Below are positions 10,962-23,044 of a DNA stretch of 64,000 bases, one piece after another. The DNA is taken from the NCBI GenBank assembly GCA_021442155.1, contig CM038217.1, positions 151,969,834 through 152,033,833 of the forward strand, written 5' to 3'. The stretch comes from Cymbidium sinense. Taxonomy: Eukaryota; Streptophyta; Magnoliopsida; Asparagales; Orchidaceae. Made by a program: the position numbers and the translations under genes. Each line of letters starts with the position of its first letter. The first letter of the stretch is position 1. Below the pieces are notes generated by a model, which saw only the letters and a program-made list of their open reading frames with translations, was not told the DNA's origin and did not search any database.

Positions 10962-13844
10962 ATGGGAGCCTAAAATGTAGCTCTTGAAGCTGTACTGAAT
11001 AAATTTCTAAAGATTGATGCTCACTCTGCCTAAGTAAAACATCAAGCTCGGTCAAGTAGCATCGATTTACCATAGCCACGATCCGTAACAAGGTCGCTTC
11101 GAGAGCTCTCTGTGTTGCTCAAAGATGTATCTCTCGGCGTGGCGTCAATCTATCTAACTTAGAAGAAGCGTCTATCGAACTTTGACGGTTGTGTAGAGCT
11201 TCAATACTCTCCTCAAACTCATCATGTGCTAGGTCAGTCGCCTCTCTACGAAGCCAGACCTACTCCTGAAGCTCTGCTAGTAAAGTGCCAGATCAGACAA
11301 TACTGAGCAATCTCATCTAGTGGATCAAAAACTCTACATCTCTACAAAGAGTCTTCAAATACCCGAGAACCTACTCCTCTAAGCCAGTATGAGATAGAAG
11401 ATCTAGAATGGTGTTCACATATGGTGTGAAGCTGTCTAGTGACTTTAGTGAGTCTAGAGTAAGCTTAGAAATCACATTCCTTAAAAACACCAAGCTACAA
11501 TCCTACATGCCCCTGTCACATGGATCTAGTGTACAAGGATATCGATGGTAGATCTTGGACTTATAACCACATCAGGAACTATACGGAATAAATGAAAACA
11601 ATCAGCATAAAATAGAAAAGTAAATGTAAAGAAGTGTAACTAAGGAACAAAGAGAGAAAGAAAGTACCTAAACATGATGAATTTGATTGAACTGTGTGTC
11701 ATAAGTGGCATAGTCCTTGCTGACCTTTACTTTCTGATAAGCTCCAAACCTATATGTTGGCTCAGCAGAAGCCCCACTAGGTATGAGATCTCTCACCTTA
11801 GAAGTCTCCCAAGGATAATGGACAGATTAAGACTCAGTAGGGAAGAGTGGCTCCACATAAGGAGTAGCAAAACCTTAAGAGGTGGTAGCAAAGGCTGGCA
11901 CACTAGATGGCTCAACTCCAAGGTCCTCGGTAGCATATCCAGTACTAGCTGACATCTGTGGAACCTCGTCAGGAGTTAGAAGTCATCGTGGAAGTGGACT
12001 CATGGAACAATCAGTTGAAGCTCAAAAGGGCTATGTAATTCGACACCTACGCTCTGAGCTCTTGTAGAAATCTCGTGTAGGGGAGTAATCTCTAGCTCTA
12101 ACTCTACTATGAGGAGTGGTGCCCTCAGCTCTAACCTACTCGTCAACTGGTTCATCTTTCATGAATCAATTTAGAGTATTAAATACACTAAATATATTTT
12201 AATGATACGAAATAAAATATGATAGAAGCATTGAAAGAGAGAAAGATAGTGATTATACCTCTAGCGTTGTTATCTCCTGCCAATGGTGACCGACAATGGG
12301 TCCTCTGATTTCGAGAAACTCCCAAAGGCCTCACCCTGTGCTCATATCTCCTTGTATCATGCTCCAAAAAAGAACCAAAAGATAATCGTACCCAAGTGAG
12401 ATGAGCATAGCTGACCCCTAAGTGGTAAACCAAATATACTCGGCTGGTGAACTAATAAAGATTGATCTTTGACCAAATGAGGAATAAAGAATAACATGCA
12501 AATCAGCTCCATCTCCAAAGTAGATAATGCTCAGTATAACTGCAAGACGGTAGGATATTCTCGCCTTGAAAATAATGTTGGATACTCAAAATAAGCAAAT
12601 GCACCATGTATGTGGAGGTCAACCCAAGCATATAAGTACTGCCAAGGTAGAGTCACATCTCACAACTCTAGAGAATACCAAAATCATCCCAAATATCTTG
12701 TAATTCATGGCTAACACTGTTGGAGCCAAAGAAACTCACTAACCTCGAGAAATCTTGCTAGCTGCTAATAATGCACTTGGATGAACTGATCCCTCTATAA
12801 TGGGAAGTACAAAAATGCAGAGCTATGTCACTATAAATTTTGCTAAGATTAGATACTCGCTCAATCCCTGTATAGCTAGAGAAGTCTTTCTTGCTAGTAA
12901 AGTAGGCTCCACAGTCTCCTCAAATAAGTAACTGCCATCAGACACCCAATCGAAAAGGGTCATGTAGTGCTACAGTCTCCTCAGATAAAGCATAATCCTG
13001 TAAGAAGCTCTGAATCCATGTACTCACAGGCAGTGCAATTCGTGATCATCTAGAACATCCTGATGCTCTAAAAGTCTAGTGATAATGGTTTAGAAGATCA
13101 ATATAAATAGAAAGCATAGCTAGCCTACCTCATCGATCACAACCATTTGAAGGCTGCCTGTGAAATAACTCCTCATCAGGTGGAACAGACTCCTCGTAGT
13201 GGTAACCAAATACCGAGATACCTGACACAACTTGTAAGTCCCAAAGGGTAACTATCAACTCTTCGGGGCTAATGAAACAAGTGTTACTACTAGTATCCAT
13301 AAAATCAAATAAAGACACATATACTGCCTCATAAATGCCAGCTACCTGTAAAGTATCTATGTGAGCCTGCAAGACACACCTAGCCCATGTGACGTATACA
13401 TGTGGAAGACTAGGAATCCTGCCAATGGAGGAATCTCAAAATAGGTCTAATGAGCCCAGCTGTAATTAACGTTGGCCCAGAAGTCTAGACTATCTTATGC
13501 TCAATGTTGTTAGAAGTAGGCTGTAAAATATCACAATATCCAAAACTGACCTGAGCTACTGTGCTATCCTGAGGATTGTATTCCCTACATTTCAGCTTAA
13601 TGGTAGCCACCCAATCTGCAAGAGCCTCAAAGGAAAAAGAATCTGAAGTACAATTAGGAAGTATGGAAGAGTGTATGAAGAAACCCTAGTAAAGATCACA
13701 TCATCTCAACATATCATAGTACTACTCAATCCTATCCCTAATATCAACATCTCCATGAGGGTCATGCCTGTCAATCTCCAACCATATAGCCTCCTCGCTA
13801 GGCTCAGCAAATGACAAATCATCAAGTCTTCTCCAGCTGAACAT
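10962..13844 (-). pseudogene. Antisense plant-mobile-domain-type ORF carried by element 1
   Basis: Read leftwards from the ATG at 13,844 the frame gives MFSWRRLDDLSFAEPSEEAI, then FEALADWVATIKLKCREYN near 13,620, and a conserved core on the 13,372-13,130 stretch with AGIYEAVYVSLFDFMDTSSN, ITLWDL-like VTLWDLQVVSGI and GYHYEESVPPDEE. This pattern (aromatic AVYVSL, a hydrophobic Trp-Asp-Leu helix, a Gly-rich turn) is that of plant mobile domains. The C-terminal part near 11,280-10,970 is a Glu/Leu-rich coiled-coil candidate (LRREATDLAHDEFEESIEAL). Stops near 13,725-13,680, 11,262 and elsewhere break it. Antisense extra ORFs between pol and 3' LTR are reported for Tat elements; function is unknown. 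It is separate from the MULE-borne PMD gene at 27,035. Confidence 0.65.
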
Positions 13845-14032
13845 TCTCCTATCAAGTGAATAGAGAAACAACATATAACAATCCAAGTGACAACATAATA
13901 AAACAAAAAAAAAAGAAAAGAAATGGTATTTAAGCAGTAAGAAGAAGGGTAGAAAAAAAGAGAGCGAAGAAAGACAGTAGGGTCAACCAGTTTTCAACAA
14001 ATGACTCATACCATGTGTGAATCACATTTGTT

Positions 14033-14042
14033 GGGGGGCATT
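14033..14042 (+). other. Polypurine tract of element 1
   Basis: TTGGGGGGCATT lies immediately before TGTTGACC. A G-rich purine run directly before a TG is the expected plus-strand primer and LTR boundary. Confidence 0.55.
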
Positions 14043-14590
14043 TGTTGACCTTCACATATGCTACACAAGCCGAATCTAGCTTATAAGGTGAATTCGATCG
14101 ACTTCAGATGCTTTAGAGCGCAAATCAGGACTCAAAATGCACTAGCTATCACCGAAAATTGTCAAAATGACCTCCGATTGATGAATGGATTTTTCCATCA
14201 TGTTCGAAATATTGAAACTAGTTAGAATATAAATATTGTACAACCTGATGATCAATTGATCAAGCGATCAAGTTATCAACATGCCTACATGCATATCGAG
14301 GTCAAGAGGCACCGACTTAAATCAAATGACCTTCGTTCGTAAAATTGATTATGCCGTTAGTTTCAAAATGTTGAAATATATGAAGTTAGATTATTTGTAC
14401 TCAATTTAGATAAGTCTGTACAAAAATCAAGCAGTCGGAGGTGATAATGCACATTTTTAGCTGAAATTGACCCAATTTGACGCCGACTTGAACCAAACGA
14501 CCTCTGATTTTGAAACAAACTATAACGTTGTGTTTGGAACATCAGAATACTCTTAAATTGATATATTTTAATTATCTAATCATGTCATGA
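14043..14590 (+). repeat. Start of the 3' LTR of element 1, truncated by copy 1
   Basis: It begins TGTTGACCTTCACATATGC after the polypurine tract. It is non-coding with loosely repeated phrases (for example a CCGACTTGAACCAAACGACC-type phrase near 14,310 and 14,490). The sequence character changes near 14,580-14,600, where material shared with the large repeat family begins. The rest of this LTR was not found elsewhere in the window. Confidence 0.5.
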
Positions 14591-14709
14591 TATGCCACAC
14601 ATTAAAGCATCAAACATAAAGAAGCTATGAAAAAGATGTAATCCTGATGCACATTCTAAACAAATTATCAATCAATTTTATAAACTAATGTAAAAGAAGA
14701 ATAAGTCGA

Positions 14710-14783
14710 TGCGATCGGGTACTATCGTACACCCTAAAAAAGAAAAGATGGGTAGCTGAGCTCTGCCCTTATACAACGTGGTA
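14710..14783 (-). repeat. End module T of copy 1
   Basis: On the - strand: GTTGTATAAGGGCAGAGC, then AGCTACCCA and TACGATAGTACCCGATCG. It is near-identical to 44,313-44,385 and recognisable at 45,715-45,780 and 57,121-57,190. Confidence 0.8.
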
Positions 14784-15314
14784 TATGAAAAAATAATTAT
14801 GATTAGAAATGAATACATGTTATAGGGGTCTTCATTCTTCATTTCTTCATGTCCTCTATATCCTTCATTTCTTCATTTAAATAGACTTCAAAGGCATCAC
14901 AGGGCCTCCAAGGACTAAGCCTTCTAGCCACTACTCATCCTAATCCCCCATAGCACTAATCCTAATCCCTATTACAAAATTAGATTTATATGAAAAGGGT
15001 AGATCTAACAATACCTGTAAAATAGAGGTCAGCTAAACATACATACAATTCCAAGCAATCATATGTATAATTTGGACTTAGCACCCTGCATGTAATACCT
15101 AATTAGTTTATTCTTAATTTATTCCTTAAAGTTAAGTAGTATATGAATTGCAAATATTTGTGATGATTTAATTAGATGAAAATTTCACTTGCTCGTTTCG
15201 CAATAGCACAGGTTGGAATGTGTCGGTGGAATATGTGTCCAATCGAGTCATCCTCTTCAACTTGACACCATATGGGGTCGTGACAGCATTAACCAAACCC
15301 ACCTATCTTAATTT

Positions 15315-15392
15315 GGATTATGCTTAAGGGTTTAAGCAACCTATAAAGAGAGAATTTATATTTATTTTTAAGCATCCCCTTAAGCACAATCC
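15315..15392 (-). repeat. Conserved hairpin of copy 1
   Basis: Arms 15,315-15,330 (GGATTATGCTTAAGGG) and 15,376-15,392 are inverted with one mismatch around a loop of about 45 bp rich in A and T. The same hairpin lies at the same place in copies 2 and 4. Confidence 0.7.
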
Positions 15393-16063
15393 CCTATAGA
15401 ATACATGAATAGGCTAAGAACAACCTAACATCTAGTCCGCAAAATATACACCCTTACATCTAGTCTAAAATATTACTTCATAAAATAAAACATACATCAA
15501 ATTAAACATTGTAACATAGAGCTAGAAGTGGTGGTTTAATTTTAATATGTGTACTAAGGCTTTGTATGGTTTGTCTTAACTAAGCATTAGAGTTATATTT
15601 TTCTAAGTTTGGAAATTGTTCAAGTTAACATGATGGTGGGTTTTATTTAAAGTTTTTTAAATGATTTATGAATTTTAATTTATATTTCATTTTGTTTTAT
15701 ATGATTTAAACTTAACAACTAAGTGTTATAAAGAGAAAGAAGAGGATTATCCTATTTCATCCCTATATTAAGCCACTTTCTAAAGCATATTAATTTAATT
15801 AAGTTCTTTTTAATGAATCACTTATTAAATAATTTTTAATTAATCTTAAGTTTAGGTTAACTTTAAATGACCTTATCCAACATGAAAGGCTTCTTAAGAT
15901 TAATCTAATTGAATTACTATCACATGAAGTATACTAAGTCGTTCCTTTCCATCACATATAACATGCATATAATTTAATACTTAGCATATCCATACATGAA
16001 ATATGTTTTAACACACTTGAATGATGATGAATATGTATATTTGGGATTTATATTTTTATTTTG

Positions 16064-16753
16064 GTTGAATTATATAAACATATAAATTAAAGCTCTATCC
16101 ACATTACAATACCAAAATACATAGGGATGGAATCACATAAGTACATGTCATTATTAACCAAGGAAGTGAGGCAATCAAATGTCCTTCTTGGGGCTAGCTA
16201 AAGCCTCATATTCTGGGGATGTCCAGACTATATACTTACTAATATTTCGAACCTATGTAAATTTATACATGAATAAGGAAATCAATGCACTAATTTATAT
16301 ATAACATGTGCTAATAACTTAGGTGAATATGAATGCACATATTTTTAATAGAAAAGGGGCTCTTCATCTTTTAATTAAGCACACATATACATGTATAAAA
16401 GATATAAGCAAGTATGTGTCATTATTAACCAGGAAAGTGAGGTAATAAAATGACCTCCTTGGGGCTACTTAAAGCCTCATATTCCCGGGATGCTTAAACT
16501 AAACACTTGCTATATTAAATACATATGAATGTATACATAATTATAAAGATGAAAATCATGCAAAGATTATATTTTCTTTAACTGAATTATTTAAGCATAT
16601 GAATTAAAGCTCTATCCAAATTCTAATACAAAAATACAGGAATGAAACTAAATGAGTATGTGTCATTGTTAAACCAAGGAAGTGAGGTAATCAATTGACC
16701 TCCTTGGGGTTACTTAAAGCTTTGTATTCCCGGAATGTCCAGACTATATACCC
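16064..16753 (-). repeat. Three tandem units of the variable module in copy 1
   Basis: The core CCAAGGAAGTGAGG (with variants) starts at 16,158, 16,429 and 16,674. Each is followed by a CTCCTTGGGG(C/T)TA phrase and by a TTCCCGG(A/G)ATG phrase. Spacing is 271 and 245 bp. The inverted equivalent occurs twice in copy 2 and once in copy 4. Confidence 0.8.
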
Positions 16754-18959
16754 ATTATTGTTCAAACTTATGTAAATCTATATATGAATCATAAGAAAGA
16801 GAGCTTTATTTAACATGCTTAAGCTATAAACACATGTGAATCCTATGTGTATTCATAATTACTTGTCACTCCACATATTATTATCAATTTATAAACTTTT
16901 AGAATGCAGATTTGAATTTTTTAGTGATAATAGTCACACATATATTAAGTTAAACCAACACATGCAAGCTTACATAAAAAAATTTATTTGATTTGTTTAA
17001 ATTTAAAAATATGAATGCATAAACCATATGACATACAACATTTAAAGTGATTAGAAAGGAATAACTAAGTACCAACACATGGTTCATTAAACTAAATTAA
17101 TTCCAAAAGATGATCACATCAAATAAACTCATTTTAAGAAAACCAAAGTTCATTATCAAATTATGATTTTGATCCATTTCAAAGAGATGAACTTATCATT
17201 TACTATTTTAATCTCATTCCCATATTAGTAATTTGATTTGGTTTAAGAAAAGGTAAGTAAGTAGATTTTATGAATTAATTAAGTTGGATTCTTAATTAAA
17301 TCAATTAATTACCCTTGCCTATGCTTCTTTGATTTGATTAACCACTTAATTATGAGCCACAAATAGCATGAATTAATTAATTTCTTATTGTTTAGGGTGT
17401 TAATTAGTCATTAAGTGGATTAAGAGAGTAATTTGGGATTAGATGATCAATTCTCTTAATTAACCAAGCAATAAATCCCAAGAAAATTATGGGAGGTAGA
17501 GGTCATCCCATTAAACTAACACACAAAGTTTGGGATCAATTACTTAAGTAATTAGGGCTTAATTAAACTAATTAAGTTTTCATTTAAATATTAATTAAGT
17601 CTTAATCACTGTTCAAAATTAATTGAAATTAATTTTAATTAAATATTTTTTATTTTACCTTTAAATTTAGTATTTATTTATTTTTTTAGATTTTTTTACA
17701 ATTTGCTATGAATTTTTAAAGATTCAGCCATTAAATCAAGTTAATTAAGCCTAATTAAGTCTAATTTCATCAGCGCCATGCATACCATTGATGTGGCATG
17801 TGGCATCGTGTGATTGGCTACTTAAACATGTCCGATTTAGCGCTTACATGGCTGGTGATAGACAAGATTTTGTCCCTACCATCTGATCTAAGATTAAACG
17901 GTGGAGATTAAACCCGTTGTTCTTATATGATAAAATGAGGTCAAATTTAATGAATTAACCATGACAGTTCATTCCTATCATGCGGAATGGATGGTGCATG
18001 ATCTATCATCCCCCGAGTTATGAGAGACAAACTATCTGCCCATTCTGAGCTAACCCAAGCTTGGATGATGATGAAATCGATCCCACACCTTCACAAGGAA
18101 GATCAAGGGATCCAACGGTTAAAATTTCATGACACACAACTTTCCTTCAAAAAGGCCCAAAATTTTTCACTAAAGATCAATTTAATAGAAATTACCATGC
18201 TGGAGCTCAAGACTAGTGATGCAACACTTGAGGAAGCATGGATGACACTCTGAAAGACGCGGTGTGATGCCTTTTGTTAGCTCGGTGGACCACAAACTGA
18301 CAATTTACAGAGGGATGTTGATCAAAATGGCACCTTCGGTGGTCGTGGAGCTAGGGGAAGTTTCGTTCTCACTCACCAAAGCAGGGGAAGGTGTGGCTGA
18401 AATTAATCTGAGTTTGGTTAAGATTTTAGGGATTTGGATCAAAGAAGTCCTTGCCCTATTTTATATTAATTAAGTCCAATGTTGGGAAGGAACGAGAAGG
18501 CTTGGTGGATTGGGGAAGTGCTCAAGTTGTTTGTTTTGGTGTGCTCGAGCTCACTGAGGATTCAATTATGTCATTTGAGTCAAATGGGTGGGGGGGGGAG
18601 GGGATATATCTCCCCTGATCAAACGACTTGGATTGCTCCATTGAATTCAACCGTTCAGCCTCTGTTTGAGCACCAGAAAGGACAAGGTCAAGTTGAGGTG
18701 GCTAGATTTGGTTGCCCAAGAGGCTTGGTTGGTGGCTTAAGGCAACCTTCTTCTGCTTTAGATCTAATTGGTTCGGCTAAGGTGGGGAGGTGAGTTAACT
18801 CACCTCCCTTTAGTCCATGGCTAACCTAGCACTTGGGTCAGGCTAGGCATGTAGGTTAGGTCCTTATTTGGCCATTGGATGGCTGTCAAGTGATAAAGGG
18901 GGAAGTTGACTTGCCAAAAATGGACTTAATCCTATGTGGGGAGGTTTAGCCAATGCCTT

Positions 18960-20400
18960 GGATTGGGTTCAATTCGATTTAGGCTAGTTTGGTTGACCCA
19001 AGGTGAGCTTGAGATGGGTTGGGTCATATTTCATTGGGTTTGGGCTTGGTTGAGTGGTTGTTTGACCTGTACAATTGGGCTAGTTGAAGACTAATTGGTC
19101 AAATTAGGTCAAACCAAAGTCGGGACAAGTTCAAATGAGTATTTGAAGTATTTTGGTTCAATTGGTTTGAGTCAATTTGTCTTGGATTTGATTTTGGCTC
19201 AGTTAAGTTTATGTAGGTGAAATGGGTCAAGTTTACCAATTTGACCAAATTGGCCAAATTGGATAAATTGGCTTGGGTTAGGGGTTGATTTGGGTTTGAT
19301 TGATCAATTGAAGATGATTGTAGGCTTCAATTTTAATTAATTTTGATTTAGGCCAATTTGACACTTTAGGTCAATTTGAGCTAAGTGGGTCGATTGAGTT
19401 CAATTGAGGCTTTGATCAAGTTCAACAATCAATTTGAAATGAACTTTAACAATTGGTTTTAATCAATTTGGACTATATTTTGATTTGACCCAATTTGGTT
19501 TGTTAGGTCAAATTGGGTCAACATGGGTCAAGAGGGCCAATTGAGTTTGGTTTGGCTCAATTAAGAGTCAAGTCATATTCAAGGATTGATTTTAGGTTGG
19601 TATGAATCATTGGTCTCAATTAATTTGGCTTAGGATGAGATTTGGCTAGTTTGGTTCATGTAGGTTAAGTGGGTTGGTTTGGTTAAATGACCAAGTTGAC
19701 TTGGTTTGCCCCAATTGATGATAATTGATCAATCAAGGATGATTGATGATCATAAGAGGAGGTTTTAGTAAAGTTGGTTCAATCTAATCTAGATTGAATT
19801 GAAGTTTGGTTCAAATAGGTCAAATTGGTCACTTTATGTCAAGTGGACCAATTGGGCTTATTTGAATCAATTTTGGGTTGAATTGAATTTAGTTGGATTT
19901 ATATATGATTTTAGGATTGATTTATAGCTTTGATTGCAACTGATTTGGGTTTGAATGAATTTTGGTTCATTTGAACATTTCAAGTCAAATGGGTTTGGTT
20001 AGGTTTGATTGAATTGATTTTGGCTTGATGATTTGATTGTAGATTTCATTTATATTTGGGATGAGGATTGGATAAATAATTGATTCAATAAAAAATCAAT
20101 TGAGTTTGATTTGGATTGGAGGTAATTTTGGCTAGGTCCATGAGTTTAAACCATATGGCTTAGGAAGGATCAATTTTTGAGTTGGTTTGGATTTGATTTG
20201 AAGTTGAGTTTGATTATGGATTTTGGTAAATTGATTGAAAGGTTGAATTGATTTTGAGGAAATTAATTGAATTTGGATTTATTTGAATTTGTCTTGGCTA
20301 AGTCCATAGGATAGGTTTGATTTGGATTTGATTTTGATTATAAGTTTTAATCATTTGGTTTGGGATATGTTATTTGAATTTGGATGAATTGAATTTGAGG
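18960..20400. repeat. TTGACC/GGTCAA-rich degenerate block of copy 1
   Basis: The block is a low-complexity mix of AATTGG, GGTCAA, TTGACC and GGTTTGATTTGG words without a fixed period and without ORFs. Between 19,021 and 19,860 I count about 14 hexamers of the form TTGAC(C/T) or its complement. Equivalent blocks lie in copies 2, 3, 4 and the fragment at 21,450. Confidence 0.6.
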
Positions 20401-20940
20401 TTAGGTTAGGCCAAAGAGGTAGGCATAGACTAGGTTTAAGCTATAGGTATGTAAGTTTTCCTAAGTCATAAGGCATAATCTAATCCTATGATTAACTCTT
20501 CTAAGTCTCTAGGCTTAGGTTAAGTGTTCACTTAATTGCTAGAAGTGTCTTATGACTAAGGAGAATCTAGTGTCTAGAAGATTCCTAAATCTAAGAAGAG
20601 GAGATTAAGTCCTCACTCCAAAAGTGAGGTCAATAGTATTATTAGGAGATTCACACATCCTAAGATGTAATTAAAAATAGGAGCTTGCCCATATAATAAA
20701 CTTAAGAACCAAGCTTATAATAAATTATGCTTTACTTCATCCATGTGAAGAAGGGTAAAGGTCTCTAGTATACATAGACCCATTAGCTTTAAGAGTCCTT
20801 ATTTGATGATTAAGTCTATTTTAGAGTGATATCTTTACCTCTTGAGGTAGTATATCTTTCCTTGATGTCATGCTCGATCATTTTAATAAGTATCTTCTAA
20901 GATCTGCGTGGTGTCCCACAACCCATTTCTAAACACCATA

Positions 20941-21450
20941 GGGGGATTGAAAGAAAGAAAGTGCAATGGGATCTAAGGAAAAAATTCTCGATTCACATTA
21001 ATTTTTTATAAAAATACAGACATCTATGGTCAATCTAAAGTTTAGATAAGTTACTTCACTGAAACCCATGTTCAGTGGATGCTAGAAGATCTCCTTGGAT
21101 ATCTTCTTTTTGCCTCCTTATGGAATGCTCTGGCTATCATGCACCATCACCCATTGCTGGAAATTGGTGGATCTTGAACTTATAAAATACAAGAGTGGTG
21201 GGGGGAGAGGAGAGAGAGAGAGAGAGATTTTCTTCTAGTTGAAAAAAGGTGTGTGTGTGTTTTTGGTATGCTAAGAAAAAAAAGTAAAAGATGTATAGAA
21301 AAGCTTCTTTTTCTTTTGTTTCATGCCTTCCCATGTGAAGAAAAACATAGATCTGTAGAAAAGTTCTTTCTTTATTCCCTTGTGTTTGGCATGTCCTTTT
21401 TTTTATTAAAATTGAAATTTTGATTTGATTTGGTGTATTAAGAGGCAAGT
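20941..21450. other. Spacer between copy 1 and the family fragment; no gene
   Basis: It starts with a purine-rich run GGGGGATTGAAAGAAAGAAA (20,941-20,960) directly after the end of module R. It holds a GA microsatellite at 21,207-21,228. A 103-codon open run on the - strand (21,448-21,137) is compositionally biased, shows no domain and is not supported as a gene. Confidence 0.4.
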
Positions 21451-22650
21451 GAACTCATTTTGGGTTAAGATTTGAGTTGACTCAACTTAACTCTAATTGA
21501 GTTGGGTTAAGTCAAATAAGTCTTATTTGTCTAATTAATTTAGGATTAAGTTTAAATTATATTAAATTAATTATTTATAATACTTATGATTAATTAATTT
21601 AATTTAACTTAAGCCTAAGTCAACTTAATTTAACTTAAATAAGTCAAATTTGGTCAAATACCTAATTGGTCATTTTGACTTCAATTAGGTCCAATGGTCA
21701 AATTAGGCTCAAATTAAACTTAGATTAATTTTGAATGTGTTAATTCAATGGTTCCAAGCTTTTAGGTAAGTTCAATATGGTTTGATTTTGACTTAATTTG
21801 GTTTGAGTTTAGTGGGCTTCATACGGGTCAATTTGGGTCAAATGGCTCGAATGGCCAAATCGGGCCCAAATTGGGCTCAAATTAGAATTGGATTAATTTT
21901 AAATGAGATAATATAATAATTTTAAGCTTTTATGCAAGCTCAATTTGATTTGATTCTAGTTAAATTTTATATGGGCTTAATGGGGCCCACATGAATCAAC
22001 TTTGGACAAATGACTTAGTCAGCCATTTTATCTGTTTGAATTTAATTTTATATTCATTTATATTTATATATTAATTTTGTACTTTTTGTTTGATTTAGTT
22101 TATGTTTATTTTTATTTATTTGGATTTTATGGACTAGATGATTTTGAGCTTAAATAGGATCAATTGGATCGACCATGCCAATTGCATCAATCTAGGCTCA
22201 ATTGAATGATTTAGATTTACTTTATTTAAGCATTTGTTGAATTTCATTGAACTTGATTGGATTCTCCTTGTCAAATTGGGTTAGATCATGTTATATGGGG
22301 TCTATTTGGTGACTCTATTTTACCTTAATGTATTAACTTTCTTAATTTATTTTTGATTTTATATTATGATTTCAGATTATGATTATAGATTTGCTTTGAT
22401 TTATTATTCCCATTCCATCTTAATTTGGGTCGTACACATAGATACTAATTGTAGTATCTTAAGTGTCTACTTAGAAAGCTCTTAATCTAAGATTGGAGAT
22501 CATAATTATTAAGATTAGGGTGCTTGTTAACTTCTTTTTTAAAAAGTTGAGGTTAATTGAACCTTAGTGTATAGATCAAATCCTAGGTCTAAAAGGAGAG
22601 TTGTCTAAAAGGAGGGTTATCAACCTCACTAAAAGTAAGATCAACAATCT
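21450..22650 (-). repeat. Fragment of the large repeat family (fifth copy, partial)
   Basis: 21,470-22,380 is another TTGGGTCAA/AATTGG-type block. 22,430-22,650 resembles module A: the phrase CCTCACTAAAAGTAAGATCAA near 22,623 corresponds to CCTCACTCCAAAAGTGAGGT at 20,612. Its orientation agrees with copy 1. T, hairpin and R were not seen. Confidence 0.5.
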
Positions 22651-23044
22651 TCATTTTGAAAAACATCATACTCTTTATTTTAGATATCACTTCAAGCTAG
22701 CACTACTCAAATGTGTAGATTAGTTACATTTAATATATGGTAATATTATTGTTAAAAAGGTGCATTTGGTTTCTTGGGGACAATTTGTAGGCCTCAAGTT
22801 AATGGAGGGCTTGAGCTTTTTTATAGCCTTTCTTTTGGGTTCATGTTGATACTAATTTTCAATGTCACTAATCTTAAAATTTTACACATTGATTAGCTTT
22901 ATGACATGTATATTTCAACTTAGAAACATATTCTAGAATTGACTTGTTGTTTAGGAAAAATATTTATTCCACTATTAACATTATAACAATAGTCAATCGT
23001 AATCGAATCAAGCTCTATTCAATTTTTAAGTATATCTGTTTTTT
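22651..23044. other. Intergenic AT-rich stretch, nothing recognised
   Basis: Short AT-rich sequence between the repeat fragment and the duplicated 5' end of the MULE. No ORF, RNA gene or repeat shared with other parts of the window was seen. Confidence 0.4.

Larger units (their letters stand above)
1..14590 (+). mobile_element. Ty3/gypsy LTR retrotransposon, Tat lineage, degenerate (element 1)
   Basis: The parts lie in retrotransposon order: LTR end, primer binding site, gag, protease, reverse transcriptase, RNase H, a second RNase H, integrase, long 3' region with an antisense ORF, polypurine tract, start of 3' LTR. Integrase after RT/RNase H marks Ty3/gypsy. The second RNase H and the extra antisense ORF between pol and the 3' LTR are known traits of the plant Tat lineage. 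The internal part is about 13.5 kb, in the range of large Tat elements. Every domain is broken by stops or frameshifts, so this is a fossil. The 5' LTR starts outside the window. The 3' LTR is cut near 14,590 by another repeat, so LTR-LTR dating is not possible from what is visible. Confidence 0.85.
14600..20940 (-). repeat. Large non-coding repeat family, copy 1
   Basis: On the - strand this copy reads part of R (20,935 to 20,650), A (20,640 to 20,430), the TTGACC-rich block, a GC-richer block (18,850 to 17,770), an AT-rich block (17,760 to 17,000), three tandem units (16,753 to 16,064), a hairpin (15,392 to 15,315) and end module T (14,783 to 14,710). The same modules in the same order occur in copies 2, 3 and 4. 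Open runs at 18,020-18,793 have no counterpart in the other copies and no known domain, so I treat them as non-coding. R here is only about 290 bp, with most of its inner part missing compared with copy 2. Confidence 0.7.

Noticed and set aside
18020..18793. Three consecutive open runs that could suggest a small gene
   Set aside because: Frames differ between runs, no domain is visible, and the corresponding blocks in copies 2, 3 and 4 do not encode similar proteins.
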